Below, one piece after another: positions 7,599-15,190 of a stretch of 22,215 bases of DNA. The first letter of the stretch is position 1; each line of letters begins with the position of its first letter. The DNA is from Nitrospirota bacterium (GTDB lineage Bacteria; Nitrospinota_A; UBA7883; JACRGQ01), in NCBI GenBank assembly GCA_024275775.1, contig JAJRYM010000072.1, positions 1-22,215 on the forward strand, written 5' to 3'. A model generated the notes under the pieces. That model ran no database searches. It was given only the letters and a program-made list of their open reading frames with translations, and was not told the DNA's origin. Position numbers and translations under genes: made by a program.

Positions 7599-7660
7599 TT
7601 GCTTTGAGATAACATACTTATGTTGAAGGGTTTATATTTTTCTGTTACCCTTTAAAGCAA
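7599..7660 (+). promoter_or_regulatory. Foldable leader (predicted three-way junction) before the HU/IHF gene
   Basis: TTGCTTT (7599-7605) pairs with AAAGCAA (7654-7660). Between them AACAT/ATGTT (7611-7615/7620-7624, ACTT loop) and AAGGGT/ACCCTT (7626-7631/7647-7652, 15-nt loop) form two hairpins. The closing stem ends 16 nt before the ATG of the downstream gene, just ahead of its AAGGGGA Shine-Dalgarno. All three stems are Watson-Crick. It could be an RNA control element or simply operator dyads in DNA. Confidence 0.4.
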
Positions 7661-7676
7661 CATTTAAGGGGATTGT

Positions 7677-7952
7677 ATGACGAAGTCCGAAATGGCCGAA
7701 AAACTGGCTGAGAAAATTCAGGTCAATAAACAGCAGGCGGAACAGATTATTGACATCGTAACCGGTTCCGTCATTGAAGCGCTTGCCAACGGAGACAAGG
7801 TTGAAATAAGAGGTTTCGGCAGTTTCAGGGTGCGGCATCGCGCGGCCAAGGAAGGGCGGAATCCCAAAACGGGAGAGAAGGTGTTCGTTCCGCCCAAAAA
7901 AGTGCCTTTCTTTAAAACAGGCAAGGATTTCCGCGACACGGTAAACCGCTAA
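7677..7952 (+). CDS. HU/IHF-family nucleoid DNA-binding protein
   Basis: This 91-residue histone-like protein binds and bends DNA as a dimer. The N-terminal helical dimerisation part (MTKSEMAEKLAEK onward) is followed by KVEIRGFGSFRVRHRAAKEG and the beta-arm with GRNPKTGEKVFVPPKKVPFF, which contains the intercalating Pro of the NPKTG motif. The C-terminus FKTGKDFRDTVN is standard. GRNPKTGEK is shared by HU and IHF subunits, and the opening MTKSEM recalls IHF beta, so I do not assign hup or ihf. The start is supported by AAGGGGA about 5 nt upstream. It is convergent with the RmlD-like gene; no terminator is obvious in the 42-bp spacer. Confidence 0.93.
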   Translation: MTKSEMAEKLAEKIQVNKQQAEQIIDIVTGSVIEALANGDKVEIRGFGSFRVRHRAAKEGRNPKTGEKVFVPPKKVPFFKTGKDFRDTVNR

Positions 7953-7994
7953 TCTTTTCCTTTCGCGCAAAACTGCCGTTCCATCCGTATCATG

Positions 7995-8891
7995 CTAAGC
8001 CGAGAAAAACTTTTTAAGATTTTCAAGCCCCTGCTCGATCGTTAACGGCGCGAACCGCGTTTCCCGCAAAAGTTTTTCGCTGTTAAGCGAAATGTCGCGC
8101 GGCCTTTCAGCCGAAAACTTTTCCCTCTCGGCCGGGTCATCCGACTGTGAAGGAATAATCAGGCTTTTATCCAGCCCGAATATTTCCGCAAGCATAACGC
8201 CGAACCGGTAACGCGACTCCCTGTTGCCGCCGGAGAGATGGAAAAGCCCTTCGCACCCTTCCTCCAGAAGAGCCGCCAGCGCCCGCGCGCAGTCTCCAAG
8301 ATAGCAGTGCGAGCGGAACCGGTCTTCCAAAAGGCGCACTTCCCTGCCGCTGTTAAGCGATTCAACAATCCATTCGGTAAACCGGTCTCCCCTGTATCTG
8401 CTTTTGCCGTAAATGTACGGTAGCCTGGCTACTATCGAACCGGGCAGGATTTTCCGCACCGCGTTTTCCGCCGCAAGTTTTGTCGCGCCGTAAAAGTTGA
8501 TGGGGGCGGGGCTGTCCGCCTCCTTGTAAAATCCTTCCTTTCCGCTGAACACATGGTCGGTTGAAAGGAAAACCAGCTTCGCTTCAATCTCGCGGCAGAC
8601 TACAGCCAGCCCGGCGGTTGCCTGCGCGTTTATTTGCTCGCACTCCTCCCTGTTTTGTTCGCACTCGTCCGGCGAAGTCATCCCGGCGCAATGAATCACC
8701 GCATCCGGCATGGCGGCTTCCACGGTTTCCTTTATCGTGTCGGAATCGTTCAGGTCTAGCCTCTCTTTCGCAAACGTATCCTTGAATTTAAGCGGCCTTC
8801 TTACGGCGGCGATAATGTCATGCCTTTGGCGCAGTTCATCCGCCAGAGCCGAGCCGACCAGGCCGGTGATGCCGGTTATCAGGATTCTCAT
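7995..8891 (-). CDS. RmlD-like NAD(P)-dependent sugar-nucleotide reductase (SDR family)
   Basis: This 298-residue extended SDR is most like dTDP-4-dehydrorhamnose reductase, which makes dTDP-rhamnose for surface polysaccharide. The nucleotide-binding motif GITGLVG is at 7-13, VIHCAGMTSPDECEQN at 65-80, FLSTDHVFSG at 108-117 with the Ser/Thr position, and the catalytic Y134-x3-K138 in NFYGATK. The frame is open far upstream but those residues are antisense-like and lie within lnt; MRILITG at 8891 is the family start. Its ATG overlaps the lnt stop (ATGA), so it is translated by coupling to lnt. No other rml genes are nearby, so the exact sugar and the family role (for example the regulatory MAT2B-like branch) remain open. 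Confidence 0.85.
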   Translation of the reverse strand: MRILITGITGLVGSALADELRQRHDIIAAVRRPLKFKDTFAKERLDLNDSDTIKETVEAAMPDAVIHCAGMTSPDECEQNREECEQINAQATAGLAVVCREIEAKLVFLSTDHVFSGKEGFYKEADSPAPINFYGATKLAAENAVRKILPGSIVARLPYIYGKSRYRGDRFTEWIVESLNSGREVRLLEDRFRSHCYLGDCARALAALLEEGCEGLFHLSGGNRESRYRFGVMLAEIFGLDKSLIIPSQSDDPAEREKFSAERPRDISLNSEKLLRETRFAPLTIEQGLENLKKFFSA

Positions 8892-10423
8892 GCTTTGTCT
8901 TTGCGGCCCGCCCGAAACGCCGCCACAAGCGCCAGCGCGCAGAGAAAAGTAAAAACATCGCCGAACCGGGTGTAAAAGGTTCCGGCGGAAGGAGGGATGG
9001 TAAGCTTGCGCGCAAGCGAGGTTTTCTTGAAAAGCGGGGTTGTGGCGATTATTTTTCCCGTGGCGGTCACAAAACTCGAAATGCCGGTGTTGGCCGCCCT
9101 GATTATCGGAACCCGGTTTTCCACCGCCCGAAACGGAAGGGAAGCCATATGCTGGGCCGACGCTCCCGACCGGCCGAACCATGCGTCGTTTGTGATATTC
9201 ACCATGATTCTCGCGCCGTTTTGCGCGAACCGCCTTGTCAAGCCGGGATACTTTATTTCGTAACATATCTGAATTCCCACCGGAATCGAACCGACCATGA
9301 GAGGTTGCGCGCTGTTCCCCGCCTGTATATCGCCCTCCACGGCGTCGGTGATTCTATCCACAAAAAACAGGAAGCGGTGAAACGGAACGTATTCTCCGAA
9401 AGGCACAAGGTGCATCTTATCGTAATGTCCCTTCACGCCGGCCGGGGTGACGATATAGGCGCGGTTAAAAAACTCCGTTTTACCCGTTTCGGGCGATTGC
9501 TCCACCCCCATCCCGCCGAAAAGTATCGGCGTAGCTATCTCTTTCGAGAAATTCAGCAGACGGTCGCGTTGAACCGTGTTGCGATCGAAGAAGAACGGCA
9601 CCGCCGTTTCCGGCCATACAACAAGGTCTGGTTTCCCTCGCGCTTCGGTCCTCGTCATGCCGTAATAGGCGGCGATGGTCTGCCCGGTATAAGCGGCGTC
9701 CCATTTTCTTCCCTGATCTATATTCCCCTGAACGACGCTCGCGGTAAATTCCTCGCCGCCCATCTCTTCAACCGAGCGTATATGATGCCAACCCCAAAAA
9801 ACATTGGCCGTTGCGAGCAGTATCGCAAAGAGAGGAACCGCCGCCGCCTTTTTCCACTGTTGCCGTTTAAGTATAAGGAACGCGATGGAAGCGTTCACCA
9901 GTACGATGAGAAAAGTAACGCCCGCCGTTCCGGCATAGGCGGAAAGCTGTATCACGGCGGGCTGTTCCGCCTGCGAATGCGCTATAAGAGCCCACGGGAG
10001 CCCGCCGAGAAAATAACTTCTCACATATTCAAGCAAAACAAAAAGTAGCGGAGATACCATAACCGCTTCGGGAGCCGGGCCGAAAACCGATACCGCCCAT
10101 CCGTAAAGCGCGAAGTAGAGCGCGAGGTAGGCCATCAGCAGAATCGCGAAAAAAACTGCAAGCGGATACCATACATGCCCGTAAACCGTAAGCACGTTCA
10201 TTATCCACGGCATCATCACCCCGCAGAAGCAGATGAACCCGCAGAGGAATCCGGCTTTGAAGGCGGTTAATCCGTCTCTGCGCGCAACCGCCAGCATAAG
10301 CGGAACAAGCGCGACCCACGCAAGCAGGCTCAGGCCGAAAGGAGGGAAAATGAGAACAAGCAATAATCCGGAAAGCGCCGCCAACCGGAGAGGATGCCTG
10401 TTGACCAGCAGTGTTAAACTCAT
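8888..10423 (-). CDS. lnt: Apolipoprotein N-acyltransferase
   Basis: Lnt transfers an acyl chain from phospholipid to the N-terminal Cys of lipoproteins in the inner membrane, the last step of lipoprotein maturation. The 511-residue product has an N-terminal block of hydrophobic segments (about 10-210), a periplasmic nitrilase-type domain and a C-terminal membrane helix (about 488-505). The triad is visible: Glu272 (VWPETAVP), Lys336 (YDKMHLVPFGEYVP) and Cys387 (GIQICYE), positions close to those of E. coli Lnt. Length is typical. ATG 10423 is preceded by GAGG and, upstream, by a good promoter. Its 3' end overlaps the RmlD-like gene by 4 nt. Confidence 0.96.
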   Translation of the reverse strand: MSLTLLVNRHPLRLAALSGLLLVLIFPPFGLSLLAWVALVPLMLAVARRDGLTAFKAGFLCGFICFCGVMMPWIMNVLTVYGHVWYPLAVFFAILLMAYLALYFALYGWAVSVFGPAPEAVMVSPLLFVLLEYVRSYFLGGLPWALIAHSQAEQPAVIQLSAYAGTAGVTFLIVLVNASIAFLILKRQQWKKAAAVPLFAILLATANVFWGWHHIRSVEEMGGEEFTASVVQGNIDQGRKWDAAYTGQTIAAYYGMTRTEARGKPDLVVWPETAVPFFFDRNTVQRDRLLNFSKEIATPILFGGMGVEQSPETGKTEFFNRAYIVTPAGVKGHYDKMHLVPFGEYVPFHRFLFFVDRITDAVEGDIQAGNSAQPLMVGSIPVGIQICYEIKYPGLTRRFAQNGARIMVNITNDAWFGRSGASAQHMASLPFRAVENRVPIIRAANTGISSFVTATGKIIATTPLFKKTSLARKLTIPPSAGTFYTRFGDVFTFLCALALVAAFRAGRKDKA

Positions 10424-10433
10424 TTACCTCAAA

Positions 10434-10462
10434 GTGATAGAGAAAATTTGCCCTTCTGTCAA
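10434..10462 (-). promoter_or_regulatory. Promoter of lnt
   Basis: On the minus strand a perfect TTGACA (10457-10462), a 17-bp spacer and TATCAC (10434-10439). The predicted start of transcription is only about 4 nt before the lnt ATG, so the 5' leader is very short and would barely include the GAGG. Confidence 0.55.
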
Positions 10463-10483
10463 AGATTATTTGTAAAATGAATA

Positions 10484-10523
10484 GGTTAATTCTTAACCGG
10501 CGGGCTGGCGGATAAAATCTGCC
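10484..10523 (+). promoter_or_regulatory. Dyads in the lnt/rodZ divergent spacer
   Basis: GGTTAA-TTC-TTAACC (10484-10498) is a perfect 6-bp dyad. GGCGGAT-AAA-ATCTGCC (10507-10523) is a 7-bp hairpin with one G-T wobble. A possible rodZ promoter is TTGCCC (10448-10453) with TGTAAA at a 17-bp spacing, which is weak. The spacer 10424-10565 contains no gene. Confidence 0.3.
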
Positions 10524-10565
10524 TCCGGCCGGCTGTTGCGTTTGTTGTGTATGGAGAATAAAAAC

Positions 10566-11456
10566 ATGGCCTCTTTGGGCGAAAAACTGATGGTGGAAAG
10601 AGAAACGAGAGGCATCTCCATAGAAAAAGCTTCCAAAGCAACCCGCATCAATGCGCAGTACCTTCGCGGACTGGAAAAGGACGACTATTCCTGTTTCCCC
10701 GCCCCCGTTTACCTGAAAGGTTTTCTGAGAACGTACGCATCTTTCCTCGGCCTTGACGCCGATAGAATTATCGCCGAGTACGGTCCGGTTGGCGATGCAA
10801 TTCCAAAAAGAGAGGCGATGACAATAGACGTCGAGCAACCGGGCGGGCGGAAACTGTTTTTTGCCGCGGGCGGTCTGGCAATTCTTCTCGTCGGCGCTCT
10901 GGTTGTAATGCGGATGCAAAGTGAAGAGCCGGTAGTCGCTCCGCAAGCGGAGGCGCCTGTCAACGCTGTATCTTCGCCCACAGCGCCGCAACCGCCGGCA
11001 GTCCCCGCAAAACCGGCTAAGGTTAAAAGCGTTGCTCCGTCCGAGCCGAAAAAAGCAGAGCCGAAACCTGCCGCCGAGAAGGAACAGCCGCCGGTTGCAA
11101 AACCGGCAACGGCGGACGTTCAGCTTTCGGCGGAACCGGCCGTAGAGACCGCAACCCCGGCCGTAGCCGAAACTGCGCCTGCGCAGAAAGCGGAAGAGCC
11201 GGCGGAAACCTATAAGTACCATCTTCGCATCTCTGCCGGACAGGAAGACGTTTGGATTCTGGTAGTCATCGACGGCAGGGACGTGAAGGATATGTTCGTA
11301 CGCTCCGAAAAAAGCATCGTCCTGAAAGGAAACGAAAGTTTTGTTTTTACTACCGGCAATCTAGGCAACCTCACCCTTGCCGTGAATGACGAGATGATTA
11401 TCCCTCCCGCATCCCCTCAAGGAGTTTTGAGAAACTGGAAGGTGCCGCTTCCGTAA
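10566..11456 (+). CDS. rodZ: RodZ-like cytoskeletal/cell-shape membrane protein
   Basis: RodZ links the MreB cytoskeleton to the envelope. The 296-residue product has the expected order: an N-terminal HTH_25/Xre-like domain (about 3-65; GEKLMVERETRGISIEKASK, ATRINAQYLRGLEKDD, APVYLKGFLRTYASFLGLD), one membrane helix at about 97-116 (LFFAAGGLAILLVGALVVM), and a long Pro/Ala/Lys/Glu-rich periplasmic linker (about 120-210). A C-terminal beta domain of the DUF4115 type (WILVVIDGRDV through GNLGNLTLAVN) ends the protein. I chose ATG 10566 because GGAG lies 9 nt upstream; ATG 10551 lacks such a site. It is followed after 2 nt by aroE and then pilT. Confidence 0.88.
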   Translation: MASLGEKLMVERETRGISIEKASKATRINAQYLRGLEKDDYSCFPAPVYLKGFLRTYASFLGLDADRIIAEYGPVGDAIPKREAMTIDVEQPGGRKLFFAAGGLAILLVGALVVMRMQSEEPVVAPQAEAPVNAVSSPTAPQPPAVPAKPAKVKSVAPSEPKKAEPKPAAEKEQPPVAKPATADVQLSAEPAVETATPAVAETAPAQKAEEPAETYKYHLRISAGQEDVWILVVIDGRDVKDMFVRSEKSIVLKGNESFVFTTGNLGNLTLAVNDEMIIPPASPQGVLRNWKVPLP

Positions 11457-11458
11457 TC

Positions 11459-12301
11459 ATGCAAAAAAAAGTTTTCGGCATTATAGGCTGTCCCGTAGCG
11501 CACTCCCTTTCCCCGTTGATGCACAACGCCGCCGCGGCCGAACTTAAGATTCCGGCGGTTTACGTTTCGTTTGAAGTACAGCCGGCCGATCTGAAAAAAG
11601 CGATCTCCGGCATGCGGGCGCTTGGCATAGCCGGAATAAACGTTACGGTGCCGCACAAAGAAAAGGTCGTGCCGTTGCTGGACTGCCTCGACGAGCAGGC
11701 GAAACTGATAGGCGCCGTCAACACCATAACCGGCAAGGACGGGGAGCTAATCGGTTCCAATACGGACGGCGCGGGATTTATACGGTCGCTTAAAACCGCA
11801 GGCTTCAACCCTGCCGGTAAAAATGTGGCCGTGATAGGAGCGGGCGGTTCTTCGCGGTCGATCGCGGCAAGCCTTCTGCTGGAAGGCGTAGCGGGCATTA
11901 CGGTTGTTAACCGCACACCGGCGCGCGGAAGGAAGCTGGTAAAGCTGTTTGGAGAGCTGGGGGAAATCAGCCTCGCCGCCGCAGGCTCCGGGGATGCGAG
12001 GTCGGCTATAGAGGAAAGCGACCTCGTTGTTCAAACCACGCCGGTGGGTATGAAAAGGTCCGACCCTCTGCCGGTAAAGTCGGTGCGGTTTCATGAGGGG
12101 CAGTACGTATATGATATAATTTACGCTCCGGAAAGAACTAGGCTGTTGCAAAAAGCAGACAAAGAGGGAGCTAAAACCGTTAACGGTTTGGGGATGCTGG
12201 TTTATCAGGGAAGCGAATCTTTTCGGATATGGACGGGAAAACGGTTTCCTGAAAAAAAGGTGTTCGGGCTTTTAGAGAATTTTTTAGCAAGGGGAAAATG
12301 A
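11459..12301 (+). CDS. aroE: Shikimate dehydrogenase
   Basis: AroE reduces 3-dehydroshikimate to shikimate with NADPH in aromatic amino-acid and chorismate synthesis. The 280-residue length is typical. The shikimate-binding AHSLSPLMHN (14-23), the catalytic Lys67 in NVTVPHKE and Asp103 in NTDGAGF are all present. The NADP-binding GAGGSSRS loop and VVNRTPARG (the NRT motif that prefers NADP) follow, and the C-terminal NGLGMLVYQG is standard. It starts 2 nt after the rodZ stop and ends 1 nt before pilT, so the three genes form one transcription unit with tight coupling. Cytoplasmic; nothing unusual in the active site. Confidence 0.97.
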   Translation: MQKKVFGIIGCPVAHSLSPLMHNAAAAELKIPAVYVSFEVQPADLKKAISGMRALGIAGINVTVPHKEKVVPLLDCLDEQAKLIGAVNTITGKDGELIGSNTDGAGFIRSLKTAGFNPAGKNVAVIGAGGSSRSIAASLLLEGVAGITVVNRTPARGRKLVKLFGELGEISLAAAGSGDARSAIEESDLVVQTTPVGMKRSDPLPVKSVRFHEGQYVYDIIYAPERTRLLQKADKEGAKTVNGLGMLVYQGSESFRIWTGKRFPEKKVFGLLENFLARGK

Positions 12302-12302
12302 T

Positions 12303-13379
12303 ATGGCGAAAGTCGATGCGTTTTTTAAGCTCATGAACGAACAGGGGGCGTCCGATCTTCATCTGGCCGCGGGCAATCAGCCCATTCTCCGCATAAACGG
12401 CGAAATGGAAAGAGTCAAATACAAGGAACTCGACCATGACGAGCTGAAAGCCATGCTTTACGAAATCTGCCCGGAAGACAGAATAAAAATGTTCGAAGAA
12501 ACGGGAGACCTCGATTTCGGTTATGAAATACCCGGCCTCGCCAGATACCGCTCCAATTTTTTCATGCAGAAAAACGGTATCGCCGCCGTTTTCCGTGAAA
12601 TTCCCAGCAAGATTCTAACAGCCGACGACCTTGGCCTCCCCCTTATAGTAAAAAAAATGGCTCTTCTTCAGAAGGGCATGGTGCTGGTAACAGGGCCGAC
12701 CGGTTCCGGCAAATCGACGACTCTCGCCGCCGTAGTCGATCACGCCAACAAAGAGAGAAGGGATCATATCCTGACAATCGAAGACCCGATAGAATTCGTG
12801 CATCAGGGGCAGGGCTGCATCGTCAACCATCGTGAAGTCGGCAAACATACGAAATCGTTCGGCGCCGCTCTTCGCGGGGCGCTTCGTGAAGATCCCGATA
12901 TCATTCTCGTAGGCGAAATGCGCGACTTGGAAACAATCGCGCTCGCGCTCGAAGCCGCCGCGACCGGCCATCTGGTTTACGGAACGCTCCATACCCAGTC
13001 GGCCGGTAAAACCATCGACCGCGTAATAGACGTATTCCCGGCCAACCAGCAGGGACAGATAAGAACCACCCTTTCGGAAGCGCTGAAAGGGGTTGTGGCG
13101 CAGAATCTGTTCAAACGGATAGACAAAAAAGGCAGATGCGCCGCGCTCGAGATACTTGTATGCACATCGGCTATCGGCAACCTTATCCGCGAAGGTAAAA
13201 CCTTCCAGATACCGTCGTCAATCCAGACCGGAAAAAAATACGGCATGCAGTCGCTCGATAACGCCATTATGGACCTGCTTCAGAAGGGGTGGATATCGGC
13301 CGAGGAAGCTTACGACAAATCGGTGGAAAAGAATATGTTCGTGAATTTCCTCAAGGAGCCTCCGGAAATCTTCTCCTGA
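12303..13379 (+). CDS. pilT: Type IV pilus twitching motility/retraction ATPase PilT
   Basis: PilT is the hexameric ATPase that drives type IV pilus disassembly at the inner membrane. In the 358-residue product I see the N-terminal domain with ASDLHLAAGNQPILRINGE (16-34) and Walker A GPTGSGKST at 131-139. The Asp box TIEDPIEF is at 158-165, Walker B ILVGEMRD at 201-208 with Glu205, and the His box GHLVYGTLHT at 222-231. The C-terminal retraction motif AIRNLIRE appears as AIGNLIRE, one substitution. The first residues and size separate it from PilB. AGGGG precedes the ATG, which lies 1 nt after the aroE stop. No other pilus genes are in the window, so partners are elsewhere; PilU is a less likely alternative. 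Confidence 0.95.
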   Translation: MAKVDAFFKLMNEQGASDLHLAAGNQPILRINGEMERVKYKELDHDELKAMLYEICPEDRIKMFEETGDLDFGYEIPGLARYRSNFFMQKNGIAAVFREIPSKILTADDLGLPLIVKKMALLQKGMVLVTGPTGSGKSTTLAAVVDHANKERRDHILTIEDPIEFVHQGQGCIVNHREVGKHTKSFGAALRGALREDPDIILVGEMRDLETIALALEAAATGHLVYGTLHTQSAGKTIDRVIDVFPANQQGQIRTTLSEALKGVVAQNLFKRIDKKGRCAALEILVCTSAIGNLIREGKTFQIPSSIQTGKKYGMQSLDNAIMDLLQKGWISAEEAYDKSVEKNMFVNFLKEPPEIFS

Positions 13380-13426
13380 TCGCCACGGAGCAAATCCTTT
13401 TTTCCGCCCGCCTGCGGGAAGCGCCG

Positions 13427-13455
13427 TTGCCCGGCCGGTTCGCATAAAGTAGAAT
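13427..13455 (+). promoter_or_regulatory. Promoter of kdsD-kdsC
   Basis: TTGCCC (13427-13432), a 17-bp spacer and TAGAAT (13450-13455). Initiation about 7 nt downstream coincides with the GTG start codon at 13463, implying a leaderless transcript, which agrees with the absence of a Shine-Dalgarno. Confidence 0.6.
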
Positions 13456-13462
13456 CACCAGC

Positions 13463-14425
13463 GTGGACGTCTTAAAAAGAGCGAAAGAAATCATCGGTAT
13501 GGAGAGGGACGCGCTCGCGGACCTGGCCAACTCCGTCAACGGCAATTTTACCGAAGCGGTTGAGCTTATGCTTGCAACCACCGGCAGAGTGGTCGTTACC
13601 GGCATGGGCAAATCGGGGATGGTCGGCAAAAAGATTTCGGCCACTCTCTCTTCGGTCGGCACGCCGTCCTTCTTTCTGCATCCCGCCGAGGCGATTCACG
13701 GAGACCTCGGCATGCTGGCGCGCGACGATCTTTTGCTGGCGGTTTCCAACTCCGGCGAATCGGAAGAGATGGTAAGGCTCCTGCCGATAATAAAACGGTT
13801 CGGCCTTAAACTGATAGCCCTTTGCGGAAGGGCCGACTCCACCCTTGCGAAGGCGGCGGACGTTTTTCTCGATACCGGCGTAAAAAAGGAAGCATGCCCG
13901 TGGGATATGGTGCCTACATCTTCCACAACCGCTCTCATTGCCATGGGGGACGCGCTCTCCATCGTGCTGATGGAAAAAAAGGAATTCAAACAGGAAGATT
14001 TCGCAAACTTCCATCCGGGCGGAAGCCTCGGCAGAGGAATGTTTATAAAAGTGAAAGACCTCATGCACTCCGGCGCCGATATGCCCAAAGTGGCGGCATC
14101 GGCTTCCATGCAGGATGTGCTTCATGAAATTTCGACGAAACGGTTCGGCGTTACGACCGTAGTGGATAAGGACGGCGCCCTTCAGGGAATTATAACGGAC
14201 GGAGATTTGCGGCGGCTTATGGAAAAAGAGGCCGACCCGATGGCCAAAACGGCCGGCGAAATATTAACGCGAAACCCGCGGACGATTGATATGGAAGCGT
14301 TCGGCGGCGCGGCCGTAAAACTGATGGAGGATAATAAAATAACGTCTCTGGTTATCGTTTCCGGCGGCAAACGGGTGGAGGGAATCATTCATCTGCACGA
14401 TCTTCTGAAAGCCGGCGTGGTATGA
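13463..14425 (+). CDS. kdsD: Arabinose-5-phosphate isomerase (KpsF/GutQ family)
   Basis: KdsD converts ribulose-5-phosphate to arabinose-5-phosphate, the first step of Kdo synthesis for lipopolysaccharide. The 320-residue product has an SIS domain (VVVTGMGKSGMVGKK at 43-57, LAVSNSGESEE at 92-102, NFHPGGSLGRG at 182-192) and two C-terminal CBS domains (about 200-320; VKDLMHSG and GIITDGDLRRLM). The proposed catalytic residues of the E. coli enzyme (K59, E111, E152, H193, as I recall them) correspond with a constant offset of 9 to K50, E102, E143 and H184, which supports the GTG start at 13463. There is no Shine-Dalgarno and the promoter predicts a leaderless mRNA. It overlaps kdsC by 4 nt (ATGA). 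Confidence 0.95.
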   Translation: MDVLKRAKEIIGMERDALADLANSVNGNFTEAVELMLATTGRVVVTGMGKSGMVGKKISATLSSVGTPSFFLHPAEAIHGDLGMLARDDLLLAVSNSGESEEMVRLLPIIKRFGLKLIALCGRADSTLAKAADVFLDTGVKKEACPWDMVPTSSTTALIAMGDALSIVLMEKKEFKQEDFANFHPGGSLGRGMFIKVKDLMHSGADMPKVAASASMQDVLHEISTKRFGVTTVVDKDGALQGIITDGDLRRLMEKEADPMAKTAGEILTRNPRTIDMEAFGGAAVKLMEDNKITSLVIVSGGKRVEGIIHLHDLLKAGVV

Positions 14426-14940
14426 AACGGCTTGCCCCCCCGGATGTTCTCAAAAAAGCTGAAAAGATAAAACTGTTCGTGCTGGATGTTGACGGAGTTT
14501 TAACGGACGGCAAAATAATCATCGACGACGACGGTAAGGAGTCCAAGCATTTCAATGTAAGAGACGGCATGGGCATCGCCGTGGCGCGCGATATCGGCTA
14601 TATGTTCGCTATCATCTCCGGCCGATATTCCAAAGTGGTCGAACACCGCGTCGCGGAACTCAAAATGAATGAAATAGTACAGGGCGCGGGCGACAAGCTG
14701 GAAGTGTTCAACCGCCTGCTTGAAAAGCTGGGAGTGACCGCCGAAGAGGCCGTTTTCGTGGGAGACGATATCAACGATATTCCGGTGCTGACAGCCGCAG
14801 GCTTTTCAGCCGCCCCGGCGGACGCGGATGAATCGGTAAAACCGGTTGTCGATTTCGTCTGCAACAAACCGGGCGGAGGCGGCGCCGTGCGGGAAGTAAT
14901 CGAGCTGGTGCTTACCGTGCAGGGCAAATGGATAACTTGA
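14422..14940 (+). CDS. kdsC: 3-deoxy-D-manno-octulosonate-8-phosphate phosphatase (HAD family)
   Basis: KdsC removes phosphate from Kdo-8-phosphate to give Kdo, two steps after KdsD. The 172-residue product is a cap-less type C0 HAD phosphatase. The nucleophile motif is LDVDGVLTDG with Asp22 and Asp24, motif II is IISGRYS with Ser66, the Lys is in GAGDK (92), and the Mg2+-binding motif is VGDDINDIPVL with Asp115, Asp116 and Asp119. The typical GGxGAVRE tail appears as GGGGAVREVIE and helps form the active site in the tetramer. The ATG overlaps the kdsD stop, a classical operon for this pathway. kdsA and kdsB are not in the window. Confidence 0.96.
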   Translation: MKRLAPPDVLKKAEKIKLFVLDVDGVLTDGKIIIDDDGKESKHFNVRDGMGIAVARDIGYMFAIISGRYSKVVEHRVAELKMNEIVQGAGDKLEVFNRLLEKLGVTAEEAVFVGDDINDIPVLTAAGFSAAPADADESVKPVVDFVCNKPGGGGAVREVIELVLTVQGKWIT

Positions 14941-15001
14941 CGTTTTGCCTCAATCTACTCCCGTTCGTAGCGGGCGGGGATAAAGCTAGCGAAACAGCGA
15001 T

Positions 15002-15190
15002 ATGACAGTCCTGCTTACCGCTTTCGGTCTTGTGCTGATAATCGAGGGGATTCCGTATTTCATCAACCCCGCAGGCATGCAGAATATGGCCCGCCTGATG
15101 GCGGAGGTTAATCCGAAAAGCCTTAGAATCGGAGGATTCTTTCTGATGCTCACCGGTCTGGCGGTCGTCTATGCTGTTAACGGCGGTTGA
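15002..15190 (+). CDS. DUF2065 family small inner-membrane protein
   Basis: This 62-residue protein has two hydrophobic helices (about 2-20 and 43-59) separated by a short polar segment with NMARLMAEVNPKSLRIGG. Layout and the EGIPYFINPAGMQ motif match DUF2065 (E. coli YjeT-like). The function of the family is not established. It starts 61 nt after kdsC; no good Shine-Dalgarno is visible, and its last 20 nt overlap the start of the following hydrolase gene, so the two are probably co-translated. Confidence 0.75.
   Translation: MTVLLTAFGLVLIIEGIPYFINPAGMQNMARLMAEVNPKSLRIGGFFLMLTGLAVVYAVNGG

Noticed and set aside
9149..10048. 299-residue plus-strand open frame within lnt
   Set aside because: Antisense to the lnt nitrilase domain with its intact catalytic triad; composition is typical of a shadow frame.
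10029..11222. 397-residue minus-strand open frame opposite rodZ and the lnt 5' end
   Set aside because: It is antisense to two well-supported genes, is Arg/Cys-rich and low in complexity, and matches no family; a by-product of codon bias.
13395..13421. T6 tract beside CCCGC/GCGGG hairpin as a pilT terminator
   Set aside because: The T-tract precedes the stem on the plus strand and becomes an A-tract after it on the minus strand, so it fits neither direction.
13472..14125. 217-residue minus-strand frame opposite kdsD
   Set aside because: Shadow of kdsD, whose active-site residues are all in place.
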